A DNA stretch of 64,000 nt from a virus. The position numbers and the translations under genes were made by a program. The first letter of the stretch is position 1. Every line of letters starts with the position of its first letter. Shown here one piece after another: positions 7,886-15,164 of this stretch. Where the stretch lies: the IMG/VR virus record IMGVR_UViG_3300009370_002293, positions 35,813-99,812 of that record, one strand, 5' to 3'. The notes beneath the pieces were generated by a model that worked only from the letters and a program-made list of their open reading frames with translations, did not search any database and was not told the DNA's origin.

Positions 7886-8214
7886 TAATTCTTTTTACGT
7901 TTACGTGGAGTATTTTTTTTGTTTGTTTTAGGTTCCTTATTGGGGGTGGGTTTTGGTTCGAAGGCTTTAAGTATTTCGGACTGAGCAATCTTATTTTCTA
8001 GTTTTTCTAATTCTTTGTTTTCCCACTCTCCTTTTAGGATAAGGTAATTCATGGCATGGGAAACCTCTTCCATGGCTTCCTCGTAATATGGGTCGTGATC
8101 ATTGTTTTCCCATTCTTCCGCTTTATTAACCCAGAAAGCCATTTGACCCTTCCACCATTGAATGGAATCGTGTAAAATTTTTGCTCTGGCCCGTAGTTCT
8201 TTATCGGCTTCCAT
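7885..8214 (-). CDS. Hypothetical protein with basic C-terminal tail
   Basis: A 109-residue helical protein. Residues 1-80 are a probable coiled coil or helical bundle rich in Trp and Glu (IQWWKGQMAFWVNKAEEWE), and the last 25 residues are Pro, Lys, Asn and Arg-rich (KPTPNKEPKTNKKN...RKRKKN), typical of nucleic-acid-binding tails. Its start codon lies inside a 17-base inverted repeat at 8211-8227, so its translation or transcription may be regulated there. It is the first gene of a minus-strand run. No family recognised. Confidence 0.6.
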   Translation of the reverse strand: MEADKELRARAKILHDSIQWWKGQMAFWVNKAEEWENNDHDPYYEEAMEEVSHAMNYLILKGEWENKELEKLENKIAQSEILKAFEPKPTPNKEPKTNKKNTPRKRKKN

Positions 8215-8227
8215 ACTTTAAGTATGG
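8211..8227. promoter_or_regulatory. Inverted repeat over a start codon
   Basis: CCATACTT and AAGTATGG are perfect 8-base arms around a single central T. The minus-strand ATG of the gene at 7885-8214 is inside the left arm, so this could be a repressor site or a hairpin that hides the start. No uridine tract follows, so it is not a typical terminator. Confidence 0.5.
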
Positions 8228-8258
8228 ATCGTTTTTGTGGGTAAGTCAAGCTCCATAC

Positions 8259-8274
8259 AGACAAGCGCTTGTCT
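8259..8274. promoter_or_regulatory. Perfect 16-base palindrome
   Basis: AGACAAGC directly followed by GCTTGTCT. It touches the stop codon of the small minus-strand gene (8275-8454). With no loop and no T-run on the minus strand, a dimeric DNA-binding protein site is more likely than a terminator. Confidence 0.5.
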
Positions 8275-8454
8275 TTATTCACAAATTATTTCACACTCTA
8301 TGTCCTCGGCCACGATGAACCCTTCGTCAAACAAATATTGAACCAAAACAATAGCCATATTGTCTTCTATATCGCCTTCGGGGTCATAAATTTGTATTTT
8401 TCTTTTATAAACCTTTAGGCGATACCCCTTAACAATAAGATTGGTAGCCCTCAC
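8275..8454 (-). CDS. Small protein paralogous to the one at 8980-9189
   Basis: A 59-residue frame from GTG 8454 to TAA 8275. It is supported by similarity to the protein at 8980-9189: both read LI...Y(3-6)...(I/Y)IYDP, then about 15 residues, then YL(F/Y)(D/Q)EGFI and a final EII-CE. That shared pattern in two small frames pointing in opposite directions is hard to explain by chance. The two flank the signal peptidase gene. There is no ATG in frame, so the GTG (or a near-cognate codon upstream) must be used. Function unknown. Confidence 0.6.
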   Translation of the reverse strand: MRATNLIVKGYRLKVYKRKIQIYDPEGDIEDNMAIVLVQYLFDEGFIVAEDIECEIICE

Positions 8455-8461
8455 ATCTATA

Positions 8462-8482
8462 ATTACACTTAAAAAGTGTAAT
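8462..8482. promoter_or_regulatory. Inverted repeat between divergent genes (possible operator)
   Basis: ATTACACTT and AAGTGTAAT are perfect 9-base arms separated by AAA. It lies in the 44-base gap between the divergent small gene (start 8454) and the signal peptidase (start 8499), the right place for an operator controlling both. Confidence 0.55.
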
Positions 8483-8498
8483 AATAAATAAGAATGAT

Positions 8499-8990
8499 AT
8501 GGCTAAAATTTTAAATTTTTTAAGAAATAAAAAACTAAGATTTCTGCTTCTTTTACTGCTTCTGGCGGGAGTTTTTAGGAGTGGTTACAAAACCTTTATG
8601 ATTAGCGGTGATAGCATGGACGATACTTTAAATAATGGTGATGTAGTTTTAGTTAATAAAAAATATTATAATTATACCATTCCGCAACGTGGAGATTTAA
8701 TCGTGTGTTTTGGAGATGGAGACGTCGTGATAAAAAGAATTATTGGCGTACCCGGTGATGAGGTAGAAATCATAGAGGGAGTTATTATAATAAATGGTGA
8801 TATATACATAGATGAATTAACTGAAATCCCTTTAGAGGACCCACTTGCGGAAGGCTACGGTTTTTATATTAATGAACGGGCGATATTTTTAGGGGGTGGA
8901 GAGTATTGGGTTATAGGAGATAACAGGGCCGTATCTTGGTACGGGGTAATTCGCGAGGAAGATATAATAGGGTTAGTATATGAATTCTAA
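8499..8990 (+). CDS. lepB: Type I signal peptidase (S26 family)
   Basis: Removes signal peptides from exported proteins at the outer face of the inner membrane. The 163-residue protein has one N-terminal membrane anchor (about 13-27), the catalytic Ser39 in ISGDSM, the general-base Lys79 in VVIKRIIGVPGD, and the later box GDNR (140-143). The boxes are in family order and spacing, although the usual GDNRxxSxDSR ends here as GDNRAVSWYG. It is a short single-anchor form, as in Gram-positive and phage or plasmid versions. It overlaps the small paralogue gene by 11 bases. The exported protease at 9976-10932 is an obvious candidate substrate. Confidence 0.9.
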   Translation: MAKILNFLRNKKLRFLLLLLLLAGVFRSGYKTFMISGDSMDDTLNNGDVVLVNKKYYNYTIPQRGDLIVCFGDGDVVIKRIIGVPGDEVEIIEGVIIINGDIYIDELTEIPLEDPLAEGYGFYINERAIFLGGGEYWVIGDNRAVSWYGVIREEDIIGLVYEF

Positions 8991-9189
8991 TAAAATAGAA
9001 TTAATTATACAAGATTATGTAGTGGAAATCATCTATGGAAAAACATGGGTGAAAGACAAAATTTATATATATGACCCCTGTTTAACGCTATCAACTACTA
9101 CAGAATTAATAATTTTAGATTATTTATACCAAGAAGGTTTTATACAAGACCGAAGAATAAAATATGAGATAATACGATGCGAATATTAA
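8980..9189 (+). CDS. Small protein paralogous to the one at 8275-8454
   Basis: A 69-residue protein overlapping the 3' end of the signal peptidase gene by 11 bases, so translated with it. Ile-, Tyr- and Asp-rich, without membrane segment. It shares the pattern IYDP...YLYQEGFI...YEIIRCEY with the divergent gene on the other side of the signal peptidase. Its stop overlaps that of the convergent gene at 9186-9383 by 4 bases. No family recognised; the two copies suggest an old local duplication with inversion. Confidence 0.65.
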   Translation: MNSNKIELIIQDYVVEIIYGKTWVKDKIYIYDPCLTLSTTTELIILDYLYQEGFIQDRRIKYEIIRCEY

Positions 9190-9383
9190 TCGTTATTATT
9201 TTTTTTAATTTGATCAGTAAAATCTACTTCCATTACGTTTGCCTTCGATTGTTGCCACTGCGATAAACACACTGCATACCTCTGTTTTGAATCGGAAAAT
9301 TCTTTAGACATTACCTCATTAGACATACACTGTGAAATAAAATCGTCACGGTTCTGATTTTTTTGAGGTGAAGGAAGTGGCAT
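9186..9383 (-). CDS. Small conserved phage protein (FISQCM...QRxAVC type)
   Basis: A 65-residue protein with DDFISQCMSNEVMSKEF followed by SDSKQRYAVCLSQW, a motif pair I know from many small phage proteins often encoded near head-maturation protease genes. The C-terminus carries MEVDFTDQI, which is repeated as FEVDFTEQI at the N-terminus of the next gene upstream (9385-9942). It starts one base from that gene's stop. The role is unknown; the two Cys and one Trp might form a small metal-free fold. Confidence 0.7.
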   Translation of the reverse strand: MPLPSPQKNQNRDDFISQCMSNEVMSKEFSDSKQRYAVCLSQWQQSKANVMEVDFTDQIKKNNND

Positions 9384-9384
9384 T

Positions 9385-9942
9385 TTATTCTCCAGCTATG
9401 TCGTGTTTATCTTCGCCCTTGTCTTTTTTAAGGCTTTCGATTTCTTTATCAATATTTTTAATAGCATCTTCATGATGCTTCCTTAACTCTTTAAGGGTTT
9501 CATGTTTTGTATCATAAGAATCTTGATTTTCCATCTTATGTCGCAAACTTTCCCTCATTCCTTTAAAATGCTCCTCAATAGACTCCTCACTGTAACCCCC
9601 CTCGTAATGTGATGCTTTGAGGTACAAGGCTTCGGAAACTTTAATCCCAAATTCTTTTGCTTTAGATTTTAATTTTTTAAAAATTTTAGCCTTTATTTCG
9701 GGAGATAACTTAGACTGAGGAAGCCGAGCTAAAGCGTTTCTTACGTGAGCGGCATCAGGAATGGGGAAATGGCGTAAAGATCGTGGCTCTGTTTTGCCGT
9801 CCACCTTCTTGCCACCGGGCTCTATATAGGCAAAATCCGAATCTGGCAAGTCATTGCGGCGCTTGCTTGTTAGTTTTTTGGCTAACGTATCGTCACCTAA
9901 GATTTGCTCGGTGAAATCAACTTCAAAAGTGTCATCTTTCAT
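9385..9942 (-). CDS. Conserved phage protein with HVRNALARL domain
   Basis: A 185-residue protein. After the N-terminal FEVDFTEQI element comes a domain with LPDSDFAYIEPGGKK, then RSLRHFPIPDAAHVRNALARLPQS and KAKIFKKLKSKAKEFGI (about 33-120), a pattern found in phage genes often annotated next to the head protease. A long charged coiled coil follows (about 125-180). It may be a scaffold-like or DNA-associated virion protein. First gene of a short minus-strand pair with 9186-9383. Confidence 0.6.
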   Translation of the reverse strand: MKDDTFEVDFTEQILGDDTLAKKLTSKRRNDLPDSDFAYIEPGGKKVDGKTEPRSLRHFPIPDAAHVRNALARLPQSKLSPEIKAKIFKKLKSKAKEFGIKVSEALYLKASHYEGGYSEESIEEHFKGMRESLRHKMENQDSYDTKHETLKELRKHHEDAIKNIDKEIESLKKDKGEDKHDIAGE

Positions 9943-9975
9943 TTAAAATGATTACACATTTTTTGTAAAAAAGGT

Positions 9976-10932
9976 TTATTTATTGTCTATTTTATTCTCT
10001 TTTAGAATTAAAATTTTTGGATAAGTAACCCTAAGCATAAATGGAAATAATTTTTCGGCCGCTTCCTTATCGGCATTTTTTGCTGCTTCTTTATCCTTGG
10101 GGGTATTTTCAATAGGCATTTCTTTTAGCTCGTCCTCGCTTGGCATTTTTACGTTTTTATCTAATGCCCACATAATCTTATGTTTTTCCGCATAATCAGC
10201 CATTCTGCGTACGGGTACGATTAAATTAAAGCCCTCTCCCGCTCCCCTTACAAGCATTCCCACATATCTTGCGTCAGATTTTAAATATACTCCACCTCCA
10301 GAACTTCCCGGGAAAGCGGTGCAAGTTGTCTGATCGAACACGTGCTTATTAAGAGATTTAATCAATCTTCCGTGTTGAGAATAAATTCCATCTGTCATGC
10401 TATTGGCACCCATTTGGCCAAGTAATGACCCCACGTGTAGCAAATCTTCACCGAGCGGTGGAATTTCTTTATCAAGGTAAAAAGTTACCGTATCTTTAAC
10501 AAAATTAAATTTACGTACCCGCAATAACGCTAAATCGTGACCATCTGTAGCATCACTATATTTTAATACCTCTGCATCCATTTGCAGACGACCTACAGTT
10601 CGGCCATCCTGACGAATTTCTTTAACAACCAAAGGGTCTTTGAACTCTACTAATGTTTTAGAGGAGCCATTGACCACCACTTTCCTAGTAGAACGTAAGT
10701 TGTCTATAACATGAGCGGCAGTCCAAACAAAATTTACTACATTCCCTTTTGAATCTTTTCGGGTAAAAATTACACCAGAGCCTTCACCGGTAGAAAACTG
10801 ACCCTCAGATCTAATGGTTACAGAAACATTTTGTAAGTGTTCTGCGGTTGAGGTTGACTTTTCAGCGGCGACCCCGTGCCTAAATGGGGCCACTAAAAAA
10901 ATAACAAGAGAGGCGAGGATGAACTTCTTCAT
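9976..10932 (-). CDS. Exported trypsin-like serine protease
   Basis: A 318-residue protein with a classical signal peptide (basic MKK, hydrophobic 5-17, likely cleavage after GVAA at about residue 23) and a chymotrypsin-fold protease. The catalytic triad is visible: His74 in WTAAHV, Asp133 in GHDLALL, and Ser211 in FPGSSGGG. The C-terminus (about 262-300) is a charged Ala/Lys/Glu-rich helix without a PDZ domain, so it is not a full DegP. It should act in the periplasm or outside the cell. The phage also encodes a signal peptidase 1 kb away, which suggests that export of this protease matters during infection. Confidence 0.88.
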   Translation of the reverse strand: MKKFILASLVIFLVAPFRHGVAAEKSTSTAEHLQNVSVTIRSEGQFSTGEGSGVIFTRKDSKGNVVNFVWTAAHVIDNLRSTRKVVVNGSSKTLVEFKDPLVVKEIRQDGRTVGRLQMDAEVLKYSDATDGHDLALLRVRKFNFVKDTVTFYLDKEIPPLGEDLLHVGSLLGQMGANSMTDGIYSQHGRLIKSLNKHVFDQTTCTAFPGSSGGGVYLKSDARYVGMLVRGAGEGFNLIVPVRRMADYAEKHKIMWALDKNVKMPSEDELKEMPIENTPKDKEAAKNADKEAAEKLFPFMLRVTYPKILILKENKIDNK

Positions 10933-11000
10933 AATGCAATTTTACCTATATAGATAGTACACCAGCCCCCTTTAAAAAACAAATTAAATTTAAAAAAAAA

Positions 11001-11858
11001 CTAAATTACCGCTCGCCCCTTATTTTTTTCCCAGTCTTTTTCGGTTCTATCTACAGTAATATTGCGTTTTTCAGCAGCTTTTAATACTATTGAATTGGTT
11101 TTAGATTTTTTAAGCTGGTGTAACATGGAGTTTACATCCTTCGGAAAACAAGTACCCCCATAACCACGGTGTCCATCGGGACCGGGAACCGAGGTGTGAC
11201 TCATACCAATTCTTTCGTCTATGCCAATCAATTTTGCCGCAGTATCATAAGGAATATTGTTTTTCCAGCAAAATTCACTAAATTCATTAAACAGGGAAAC
11301 CTTTACTGCTAAAAATGAATTACGCCCATATTTGATGAACTCTGCAGTTCGGGTAGAGACAAAGGTTGTGTCTCCGTTTTTTATAGACCCCTGCTCTAGG
11401 GCATTGCAAATTAAATTATTTAATTTTTCAACAACACCACTATCTACAACCGTGTCATGTCCAAAGACCCATAAATTGTTATTGTAAAAATCTTCCCTCC
11501 AGTTTCTTTCGGTTAGGAACTCTGGCATAAAATGAACCTTAAGTTTCTCACAGGTACCCACTGGAACAGTGGAGCGTAGTACAATTTTATTTTTTCTTAC
11601 ACCGTTACGGGTTAAGTCTTTTATTGCGGATTTTACTATAGATAAATCACACACGCCGTTAGACCTCATGGGTGTTGGCACACATACAAAAATGAAATCA
11701 CATTTTTTTAAATCTTGAAGGGTTGTACCTTTTGGGTCACATTTTTCGGGGTCTTTGTCGTAAGCGATACACTCAATAAGCTCCCCTTTTAGCAATTGAG
11801 TCGCCTTTCCTACATACCCATTTCCCACTATCCCTAGCTTTATTTTACGCTTCTTCAT
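11001..11858 (-). CDS. UDP-glucose/GDP-mannose dehydrogenase, short form
   Basis: Oxidises a nucleotide sugar to the uronic acid with two NAD+. The 285-residue product has the N-terminal Rossmann motif GIVGNGYVG (9-17), the FVCVPTP segment, the central helix domain with EFIKYGRNSFLAVKVS, and the catalytic Cys237 in GYGGTCFPKD. Normal members are about 390-450 residues: the C-terminal UDP-binding domain is missing after the Cys loop. Either the phage enzyme is minimal, as in some viruses, or it is impaired. It is followed downstream by the exported protease and stands apart from the main glycan cluster. Confidence 0.85.
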   Translation of the reverse strand: MKKRKIKLGIVGNGYVGKATQLLKGELIECIAYDKDPEKCDPKGTTLQDLKKCDFIFVCVPTPMRSNGVCDLSIVKSAIKDLTRNGVRKNKIVLRSTVPVGTCEKLKVHFMPEFLTERNWREDFYNNNLWVFGHDTVVDSGVVEKLNNLICNALEQGSIKNGDTTFVSTRTAEFIKYGRNSFLAVKVSLFNEFSEFCWKNNIPYDTAAKLIGIDERIGMSHTSVPGPDGHRGYGGTCFPKDVNSMLHQLKKSKTNSIVLKAAEKRNITVDRTEKDWEKNKGRAVI

Positions 11859-11891
11859 TTCATCTTACTATATTATCCGTGTCAAAAAAGA

Positions 11892-11927
11892 TCAATAAAA
11901 AACCCCCTTGCAATAAACAAGGGGGGT
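11892..11927 (-). terminator. Rho-independent terminator, minus strand
   Basis: ACCCCCTTG (11902-11910) and CAAGGGGGGT (11918-11927) pair around a 7-base loop. Read on the minus strand, the hairpin is followed by TTTTTTATT. It ends the transcript of the small membrane protein at 11935-12180. Confidence 0.85.
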
Positions 11928-11934
11928 AACTCCA

Positions 11935-12180
11935 TTAACTAGCAGGTGGAGAGGGCTCACTAACAGGAATTGTTAGCGCTGGTTCGGCGCCCTCATCAGG
12001 TGGAGCCACCTCACTTAGTTTTACAATGGCGTAACCGGTGAACAATACGTTTACCGCCACAAGCAATAATGCCAGTCTTGCGAAAGTCATATTGATGGTC
12101 ATAACACCATTTTGGGGTTGTTGGTCTGCGGGCGAACTTTGATCGCTCGCTTTTTCCTTTTGGTCTGTGGTCTTACTCAT
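11935..12180 (-). CDS. Small single-pass membrane protein
   Basis: An 81-residue protein with a polar Gln/Ser/Asp-rich N-terminus (1-27), one membrane helix (about 32-54, FARLALLLVAVNVLFTGYAIV) and a Pro/Glu/Ser-rich C-terminal tail ending EPSPPAS. The positive-inside rule is weakly in favour of N-in, C-out. It has its own terminator just downstream. Size and layout would fit a spanin-like or holin-regulator protein, but there is no motif to prove that. Confidence 0.6.
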   Translation of the reverse strand: MSKTTDQKEKASDQSSPADQQPQNGVMTINMTFARLALLLVAVNVLFTGYAIVKLSEVAPPDEGAEPALTIPVSEPSPPAS

Positions 12181-12238
12181 AATATATTCTGTACTGACCT
12201 ACATAATACGTATACTTGCTTTAAAGTAAAGTGTTTTT

Positions 12239-12610
12239 TTACAAGATTTTTATTTTAACTGGCTTTACTTTTTCAAGTTTTTCTAATTTGACCTTAAGCA
12301 TTCCGTCCACATAAGTAGCTTTCACTTTGGAAGGGTCTACATCTTCTGGCATATTAAATGAATATACGTTTTCATCACCCTCTTTCTTTATGGTAACGTA
12401 AACGCCCCCATCCCTTAATGTAACCTCTATGTCCTTTTTTCTCACCCCTGCTAATTCGATGTGGTAATCGTACGCACTTTCAGACTCATCAAGTTTAACC
12501 TTATTATAAGTGCGCGCTGCCCTCCAGCCATCCCAAATCAACTCGTCAATATCACTAAAGGCTTTGTCATAAATTGGGAACTCTTTAAATAATCTATTTG
12601 CTAATATCAT
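12239..12610 (-). CDS. Hsp20-family small heat-shock protein
   Basis: A 123-residue alpha-crystallin-domain protein: ESAYDYHIELAGVRKKDIEVTLRDGGVYVTIKK, then FNMPEDVDPSKVKATYVDGMLKVKLEK, with the GxLxV-type signature 'DGMLKVKL'. These ATP-independent chaperones hold unfolding proteins and oligomerise through flanking tails; the C-terminal V-K-I-K-I is a form of the IxI tail motif. Hsp20 is a hallmark gene of T4-like cyanophages, where it is thought to assist virion assembly. It stands alone between two minus-strand genes. Confidence 0.93.
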   Translation of the reverse strand: MILANRLFKEFPIYDKAFSDIDELIWDGWRAARTYNKVKLDESESAYDYHIELAGVRKKDIEVTLRDGGVYVTIKKEGDENVYSFNMPEDVDPSKVKATYVDGMLKVKLEKLEKVKPVKIKIL

Positions 12611-12697
12611 AACAAATACTAAAAAGCAAATAACATGCCAAAGAAAACAAGGGAAAATACGAAGCTGAACTTAAAAAAGGGACATATTTGTCTCACG

Positions 12698-12877
12698 TTA
12701 ACCGGTAGAACGTATGTCAAAAATACTCACCTGTCTCATCTCAAACGTATCAACATCTTTAACCAAAAAGGTTTCCTCGTCCACGGCCTCTTCAATGATA
12801 CCTTCCCAGACTTTATCTCCTTGGACGCTAACGGGTTTACCCAGCATCTTTTTATTTATTTCAAGTTTGGCTGTCAT
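12698..12877 (-). CDS. Small acidic hypothetical protein
   Basis: A 59-residue frame (MTAKLEINKKMLGKPVSVQG...) starting at ATG 12877 and ending TAA at 12698-12700. Its start overlaps the TGA of the upstream gene by 4 bases (ATGA), the normal coupling in this genome, which makes it more credible than the overlapping plus-strand frame at 12635-12895. The sequence reads as a small beta-barrel-like fold (GKPVSVQGDKVWEGIIEEAVDEETFLV). No family recognised. Confidence 0.65.
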   Translation of the reverse strand: MTAKLEINKKMLGKPVSVQGDKVWEGIIEEAVDEETFLVKDVDTFEMRQVSIFDIRSTG

Positions 12878-13476
12878 AATGTTTTAAGGTGTTGATTATC
12901 ATGATAAAAATATAATGTTTCTACCCCTGCTGCCTTTTTGAGATTTACCACAAGCAGGGACTCTTCGTTTAAACCATCCAAAAGTTTACCATACAACTCT
13001 AATAACTGCCTACCCCAGTCTGCCCGCGTTGCGCAGCATGCACCGTCAAACGCCTCCTTTCGGCTGTTCAAAGTATGAAGTTGATTTTTTTCTTCTGATG
13101 AAAGATCAGATATTTTGTGCTCTTTATTCACCAAGTGTAATAGCTCGTGTGCGGATGCAATCACTAGACTTTTCCCTAAATTAACGAATTCAAATTCCTC
13201 GTTTAAAGCCGTCAAGAAACGATCGTAGTACCTTGAGTCTATAAATGTCTCTTTAACCACGGACTCGTATGCCGCCCAACATTCTTTTAGTTGATCTGGC
13301 TTAGGTAAAGACTCACCATCAGTACAACATTGGTTGTTTTCTTTGAGTTTCTTTGTATTTTTTTTAAGACAAGATTCTAATATATGTAATTTAATTACAT
13401 CTTCAGGTGTGCAGTCTATTGCACCTAATGCAATTAATTCATGCACCGCGTTAAAGTCAATTTTTCTCATTTGCAT
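12874..13476 (-). CDS. Hypothetical protein with HELLH motif
   Basis: A 200-residue, mostly helical protein. ASAHELLHLVNKEH near residue 108 fits the HExxH zinc-peptidase consensus in a helix, but no clear third ligand is seen and helical HExxH matches occur by chance. Paired cysteines (NQCCTDGE, GACCATR) are notable. It overlaps the membrane protein upstream by 20 bases and the small gene downstream by 4. Unknown function; a second candidate metalloprotein beside 7589-7885. Confidence 0.55.
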   Translation of the reverse strand: MQMRKIDFNAVHELIALGAIDCTPEDVIKLHILESCLKKNTKKLKENNQCCTDGESLPKPDQLKECWAAYESVVKETFIDSRYYDRFLTALNEEFEFVNLGKSLVIASAHELLHLVNKEHKISDLSSEEKNQLHTLNSRKEAFDGACCATRADWGRQLLELYGKLLDGLNEESLLVVNLKKAAGVETLYFYHDNQHLKTL

Positions 13477-13822
13477 TATTTCCCAATATACACATTATAT
13501 AATAGAAACTTAAAGAAGTGCAAGTGTAAAAAAAGTATTTTTCAAAATTGCCAAAAACCACACATAAAAATATATTAAACCAAATAGAAAGACAAATAGG
13601 ACAACACACTAACCTCGTAATAAAACAATTTTTATAAAGCATTAAATACGCCTTTAAATCTATGCCCTCACGGGAGGATTTTTCTTTAAAATCTTTTAAA
13701 AAAAGACCCCCTAAATTTAAAGCATCTAGGTACTCTACTACTACGTTAGTCTTAAACCAAAGCAATAATAACACCGACGCTAAAAACGGTTGTAATAAAA
13801 AATTATCCAACTCTGATATCAT
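13457..13822 (-). CDS. Membrane protein with CCPIC motif
   Basis: A 121-residue protein with about three hydrophobic segments (near 8-24, 68-92 and 96-114). The motif RLVCCPICLSIWFNIFLC recalls small phage membrane proteins of the DUF1360 kind, which have a CxxCxxxW element at a membrane edge. It overlaps the dCMP deaminase upstream by 20 bases and the next gene by 20. Role unknown. Confidence 0.55.
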   Translation of the reverse strand: MISELDNFLLQPFLASVLLLLWFKTNVVVEYLDALNLGGLFLKDFKEKSSREGIDLKAYLMLYKNCFITRLVCCPICLSIWFNIFLCVVFGNFEKYFFYTCTSLSFYYIMCILGNNANEKN

Positions 13823-14300
13823 TATCTTCTTCTAGTACAACTTTCCTCTGGTGTTCTAAAGGGAGTTCGGAAATTTCCTCCTCCTTTACCTGAATTAATT
13901 CGATATTATAAAAATCAAATATCTCTTTTGCTCCATCGTCTCGCTCGTATTCGTCCTTGTAAATTACCTGCGGTATACCGTAGCCAGCAATCATTGTAGC
14001 ACAATATGAACACGGTAGTAGTGTTACTGCTAAAATTTTTACGTCTCCCTTTCTACATAAGGAAAGACAATTCATCTCAGCATGAATCATAACAGGGCGA
14101 CGTCGATTTCTGTCAAACAAATCCCAATCAACGTCTTTTCCTGAAGCCAGACCGTTGTAGCCAACGCCCAAAACCATGTTCTGGTGATTAAGGGCGCAAG
14201 CTCCAACCTTTACAAAAGGGTCCTCGCTCCGTTCGGAAGCTGCCTGAGCAAGGCGAAGTGCGTACTCGCCCCAATTAAGCCTAGTTTCCAAAACTGGCAT
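13803..14300 (-). CDS. dCMP deaminase
   Basis: Deaminates dCMP to dUMP, supplying thymidylate synthesis. The zinc site is complete: His73 and Glu75 in IHAEMN, Cys97 and Cys100 in LLPCSYCA. The 165-residue length and the preceding KVGACALNHQNMVLGVGYNG segment are standard for the ComEB/dCMP deaminase family. The C-terminal EEEISELPLEHQRK tail is short and acidic. It works in the same pathway as ribonucleotide reductase and the dNMP kinase encoded further right. Confidence 0.92.
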   Translation of the reverse strand: MPVLETRLNWGEYALRLAQAASERSEDPFVKVGACALNHQNMVLGVGYNGLASGKDVDWDLFDRNRRRPVMIHAEMNCLSLCRKGDVKILAVTLLPCSYCATMIAGYGIPQVIYKDEYERDDGAKEIFDFYNIELIQVKEEEISELPLEHQRKVVLEEDNDIRVG

Positions 14301-14351
14301 CCCAAATTATTGAGATTGAAACAACAAGAAAAAATATTGCTATTAGTAACA

Positions 14352-14654
14352 TTAGGAAACCTTTTTGTAAACGGAATGAGGCCGACCCATTTTATTCTTA
14401 GTGACTCTAACCAGCACTAATTCTCCATTTTTTAAGGCAGAATTAATCTTGGTGTGAATAGAAACCCTTGAAAGTTTACCTTCCATAGCAGTTGACAATT
14501 CACCTGCGGTGAACTCTTGTTCTGGCCAGCTAACCGTGACAGGCTTTCTCCCTCGTCTTACAGTGGCCTTCATCGCCCTTTGACGATCCTTTAGCGAAAT
14601 GCTCGGGGTCTTGGCTACCGGTTCTACGTGGTCTACGTTATATTTTGCTTTCAT
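14352..14654 (-). CDS. Small basic DNA-binding-like protein
   Basis: A 100-residue basic protein, start chosen at ATG 14654; an in-frame TTG at 14693 would add 13 residues. The middle contains RRGRKPVTVSWPEQEFTAGEL followed by a helical SRVSIHTKINSALKNGELVLVRV and a K-M-G-R-P-H turn. The layout (basic linker, helix, turn, beta wing) suggests a winged-helix DNA-binding protein. It diverges from the gene at 14735, so it might control that promoter region. Confidence 0.5.
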   Translation of the reverse strand: MKAKYNVDHVEPVAKTPSISLKDRQRAMKATVRRGRKPVTVSWPEQEFTAGELSTAMEGKLSRVSIHTKINSALKNGELVLVRVTKNKMGRPHSVYKKVS

Positions 14655-14734
14655 CTTAAAAAAGAGACTAATTCCTTTTTTAATGTTAGTCAAACTTTTT
14701 TTTGCTAAAAAGAAATAACCTGCTAAGTTAAAGG

Positions 14735-15148
14735 GTGACTGTTTTTGATGCCACCCTCATGCTGTATAATTGGTTTAATGAAAATGATGTATTCTGCATG
14801 AAGGATAACTTTCAGCAAGCTGTTCTTTTGACCGAAAACGAAAGTCATGATAAAGCCTCTATTCAAGCTGCGCTCGGGCAACTTGAAGAAGGCGGAATTA
14901 TAGCAAAACAGGATTCTGAGGGTAAAACCTATTATGTTTTAAACCAGCGCCTCGATACACTTGAACAAGACCTGAAGATTCACCACACGACAGCTACAAA
15001 AATATCACAAAAAATAAATTATTTTTGTGAAAGGATATCTGATTTTCAAGATATCTGTGATCCATCAGACATAAAACAACGTGATTTAATTAATCTTACC
15101 TTAATAATCGATTACTTCATCGACAAAGAAAATGAAGAAAATGATTGA
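14735..15148 (+). CDS. Conserved phage hypothetical protein, winged-helix-like
   Basis: A 137-residue protein with an N-terminal LYNWFNENDVFCMKDNFQQAVLLT segment I associate with a conserved cyanophage-type protein, then a helix and wing (KASIQAALGQLEEGGIIAKQDSEGKTYYVLN) that reads as a winged helix-turn-helix, and a helical C-terminus. The start is GTG 14735, with AAGG so close that it is a poor ribosome site; ATG 14759 is the alternative. It opens the long plus-strand block and precedes the structured RNA region. Confidence 0.6.
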   Translation: MTVFDATLMLYNWFNENDVFCMKDNFQQAVLLTENESHDKASIQAALGQLEEGGIIAKQDSEGKTYYVLNQRLDTLEQDLKIHHTTATKISQKINYFCERISDFQDICDPSDIKQRDLINLTLIIDYFIDKENEEND

Positions 15149-15164
15149 TTTAAAAACAAGTAAA

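Noticed and set aside
8049-8282. Minus-strand 77-residue frame
   Set aside because: Lies almost wholly inside 7885-8214 in another frame; basic, low-complexity product with no support.
12635-12895. Plus-strand 86-residue open frame
   Set aside because: It overlaps a better minus-strand gene (12698-12877) that is ATGA-coupled to its neighbour; its composition is poor and it has no ribosome site.
14184-14420. Plus-strand frame near the dCMP deaminase
   Set aside because: Overlaps the deaminase start and the next gene; no coding features of its own.
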